A stretch of DNA of 31,949 bases. Origin: a virus. Both the position numbers and the translations under genes were made by a program. Positions 30,197-31,949 of the stretch are shown here, in pieces. The notes under the pieces are model-generated. The model did no database searches. It was not told the origin of the DNA and saw only the letters and a list, made by a program, of their open reading frames with translations. The stretch spans positions 1 through 31,949 of the IMG/VR virus record IMGVR_UViG_3300031842_000026; one strand, written 5' to 3'. Position 1 is the stretch's first letter. Each line of letters starts with the position of its first letter.

Positions 30197-30541
30197 TCAG
30201 ATTTCGGGGCAACCCCGTTCGTTGGCGAAGGTGATGCGATCCGGCCCTCGGCGGGTGAAGCCTTGAACGACGACGCGGCCGGGGGTGACGCGCACGACTT
30301 CAGGATCTCGCAGGCCAGCCTCACGGGCGGCGGCGCGAGCTTCGCGTTCGCTGCAGCCGCGCATACGGGGCGGACCACGGCGGTCAACGTCTCTGTCGCG
30401 ATCTCGATCGCGGATGACCGGGCGCACGCCGTCCGGACCGATCCTTAATTCCATGTCCTGCGCTCCTGCCGGGATCGGCGCGGCGATGGATACCAAGGCG
30501 ATGCCAAGCGCCAGACCTGTAGCTTTTATTGACTTGATCAT
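30197..30541 (-). CDS. Small Sec-exported host protein
   Basis: The product has 114 residues. A clear Sec signal (SIKATGLALGIALVSIAAPI, cleavage near AGA-Q at 27-28) leads to a mature part of about 87 residues. It has an Arg/Asp-rich linker (VIRDRDRDRDVDRRGPP), two cysteines (GCSEREA, RGCPEI) that could pair, and a helix-strand unit (AREAGLRDPEVVRVTPGRVV). It is probably periplasmic. GGGAGG lies 5 nt before the ATG. Proteins of this make-up are common, uncharacterised exported proteins in rhizobia and brucellae. It converges with the phage end and diverges from rlpA. Confidence 0.75.
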   Translation of the reverse strand: MIKSIKATGLALGIALVSIAAPIPAGAQDMELRIGPDGVRPVIRDRDRDRDVDRRGPPRMRGCSEREARAAAREAGLRDPEVVRVTPGRVVVQGFTRRGPDRITFANERGCPEI

Positions 30542-30860
30542 GGTTTCCTCCCTCAGCCGAAAAACCGGCGGAAGCTTGTTTGTTTGCGGGGAAGAAACGC
30601 GGCCACACTGCCTTTGTTCCGTTATTTCGAATGTGGGAGAAGGCGCGGACGAGCGTCAACAGTCGATTTCAAGCGCCCAAAAAGAGATAAATCATTAACC
30701 ACGTTCATTACAATTTTATCGAATTTGCAGAAGTCGTTCGCATTTTCGCCACGTTATGCACAAGATTAAGCGACTGTTAGGTGCTTCGATGGCAGGGGCA
30801 ATTCATCGAGGCAAGTGAGGGTGCGGTTCTCCGAGCCAATAGCAGCGTGGGGCAGACGAT
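30542..30860. other. Divergent intergenic region before rlpA
   Basis: About 320 bases lie between the exported-protein gene and rlpA. No gene is seen. The 3' half is AT-rich (30670-30740). TTAACCACGTTCATTAC near 30695-30711 loosely resembles a CtrA box (TTAA-N7-TTAA with one half imperfect). On the minus strand TTGACG at 30659-30654 is a possible -35 for the exported-protein gene, with a weak -10. No rlpA promoter can be placed with confidence. Confidence 0.4.
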
Positions 30861-31949
30861 TTGAATTCTACGGTCAAGAAACTCGGCATCAGCACCAGAT
30901 CGGGTGCGAAGTGGCTTGCAATTTCCGTGCTTTGCGCTGCGACAGCGTCGTGTTCCACCACGACCGAGACCAAGCCTAAGCCCAAGCGCAGCAAGGAATA
31001 TTTCTCTGAATCGGAATATGGCGTCAAAGCCAGCCCGCGCGTTGCCGATGGCAAGAGCATTCCCAAGGGCGGCGGGCGCGAGCTGATCGGTAATGCCTAT
31101 ACCGTCAAAGGCCGTCGTTATTTTCCGAAAGAAGAGCCGGGTTATAACAAGACCGGTCTTGCCTCCTGGTACGGTTCCGCCTTCCATGGCCGCCTGACGG
31201 CGAATGGTGAGGTGTACGACAAAGAACATCTTTCTGCCGCACATCCGACATTTCCCCTGCCGAGCTATGCGCGCATCACCAACACGGAAAATGGCGCGTC
31301 GGTTCTGGTGCGCGTCAACGATCGCGGACCTTTCCACGAAGGCCGCCTGATCGACGTTTCCAGCAAGACGGCCGATCTTCTCGACATGAAGGCGACAGGT
31401 ACGGCGAATGTGCGGGTGCAATATGCCGGCCGCGCCCCGCTTGACGGTCACGACATGCCCTATCTGATGGCGTCCTATATTCCGAAGGGCTCGCGCTCGC
31501 CGGGTGTTGCGCCGGAAGGGCAGATCGCAACGGGCGTGATGGTGGCTTCGGCCTCTCCGAACTTCGTGCCGGCTCCTGCCTCCAATCCGAACTATAGCGG
31601 TTCGACGCAGACGGCGCTGGTCGGTTCCAGGAAGAATGCGGCTCTGCAGGCCATGCCGCTGGTCAATGGTCCCGCGCCAGCGTTCGAACAATTTGCGATC
31701 CTGCCGGAAATCGGTCCGTTCCTGGCTGAACGTCCCGAAGGAAACTTCATGCGAGAGCCGGCGGCGCCCGGCGGCAATTATCTGCGCGTGCCGACACCAT
31801 CGTCCAAATATGCGGCGGCTTATTCGCAAGAATCTGCTACGGTTTCCCGGACCACACGTGCCTTCGACAGCGTGCTGGTCGATCGTGGCGCGCTCAACGA
31901 GCAATCGATACTCGCCCATGTGAAGCGTCAGCAGGCGAAGTCCCGCTGA
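30861..31949 (+). CDS. rlpA: RlpA, septal-ring lytic transglycosylase lipoprotein
   Basis: The product has 362 residues and ends at the last base of the window. It starts with a lipoprotein signal (WLAISVLCAATASC, lipobox TASC). Residues about 97-193 form the double-psi beta-barrel: GLASWYGSAFHGRLTANGEV, SAAHPTFPLP and VRVNDRGPF. E117, H128 and D154 have the same spacing as the catalytic triad of Pseudomonas aeruginosa RlpA (120, 131, 157). The enzyme cuts naked glycan strands during cell division. TTG 30861 is the only start that keeps the signal, because an in-frame TAG lies at 30840. The C-terminal third is Pro/Ala/Ser-rich and lacks a recognisable SPOR domain. This is a host gene, marking the end of the phage. 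Confidence 0.9.
   Translation: MNSTVKKLGISTRSGAKWLAISVLCAATASCSTTTETKPKPKRSKEYFSESEYGVKASPRVADGKSIPKGGGRELIGNAYTVKGRRYFPKEEPGYNKTGLASWYGSAFHGRLTANGEVYDKEHLSAAHPTFPLPSYARITNTENGASVLVRVNDRGPFHEGRLIDVSSKTADLLDMKATGTANVRVQYAGRAPLDGHDMPYLMASYIPKGSRSPGVAPEGQIATGVMVASASPNFVPAPASNPNYSGSTQTALVGSRKNAALQAMPLVNGPAPAFEQFAILPEIGPFLAERPEGNFMREPAAPGGNYLRVPTPSSKYAAAYSQESATVSRTTRAFDSVLVDRGALNEQSILAHVKRQQAKSR

Noticed and set aside
30777-31919. 380-codon open frame opposite rlpA
   Set aside because: rlpA has an intact signal, domain and catalytic residues; the opposite frame is very Arg-rich.
1-31949. CRISPR array, rRNA or riboswitch
   Set aside because: No regularly spaced repeats with unique spacers and no recognisable structured RNA were found.

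Overview
The window is most of the late half of a temperate phage integrated in an alphaproteobacterial chromosome, plus a short stretch of host DNA at the right end. The host genes are rlpA and a small Sec-exported protein ending in a GC-rich intrinsic terminator. Together with high GC third positions they suggest Hyphomicrobiales (Rhizobiaceae or Brucellaceae); the species cannot be told. The phage carries an N4-gp56-type major capsid protein, an AlpA-like regulator near its right edge, a GH108 endolysin with membrane partners, and a 3188-residue virion protein. No integrase, CI-type repressor, terminase, portal or replication gene is visible, so those must lie to the left or be absent.

Layout. 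1-357 is the end of a plus-strand protein running in from the left, probably virion. 296-1638 (minus) holds a GT8 glycosyltransferase and a small protein, a likely lysogenic-conversion cargo. 1731-11297 (plus) is the giant polyvalent protein, followed by two small genes, one a DUF2335-type membrane protein. 12527-15479 (minus) holds an Arc-like repressor, an ORF6N/KilAC antirepressor, a Tat-signal protein and two paralogous HNH endonucleases. 15563-16473 (plus, divergent) holds a Mnt-like repressor and a membrane protein. 16520-27764 (minus, read right to left) is the structural block: major capsid protein, cement-like protein, adaptor-like proteins, tail and fibre proteins, a nozzle-like protein, a GNAT enzyme, an S74-chaperone protein and an internal-core protein. 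27913-29615 (plus) is the lysis cassette, and 29723-29947 is the AlpA-like regulator. From about 29950 the sequence passes to host DNA.

Two points stand out. First, the 12-mer GCGCATGAGTGC occurs four times, each time 24-29 nt before the start codon of the first gene of a late unit (giant protein, S74 protein, capsid, endolysin) and always pointing at that gene. It looks like a dedicated late promoter or activator site. Second, the divergent arc/mnt pair with an antirepressor behind arc and a membrane protein behind mnt, all set inside the virion genes, reproduces the layout of the P22 immI region (sieA-mnt-arc-ant) in a phage with an unrelated capsid. The arc promoter (TTGACT-17-TATAAA) is covered by repeated operator-like boxes, and a terminator overlaps the arc stop codon before the antirepressor.

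Working model (inference): the Mnt/Arc pair controls an antirepressor and so the lysogeny decision. Late genes are switched on together through the GCGCATGAGTGC sites. The giant protein enters the cell with the DNA, opening peptidoglycan with its two N-terminal hydrolase domains and carrying effector-like domains. The glycosyltransferase, the Tat-signal protein and the membrane protein are candidates for changing the lysogen's surface or excluding other phages.
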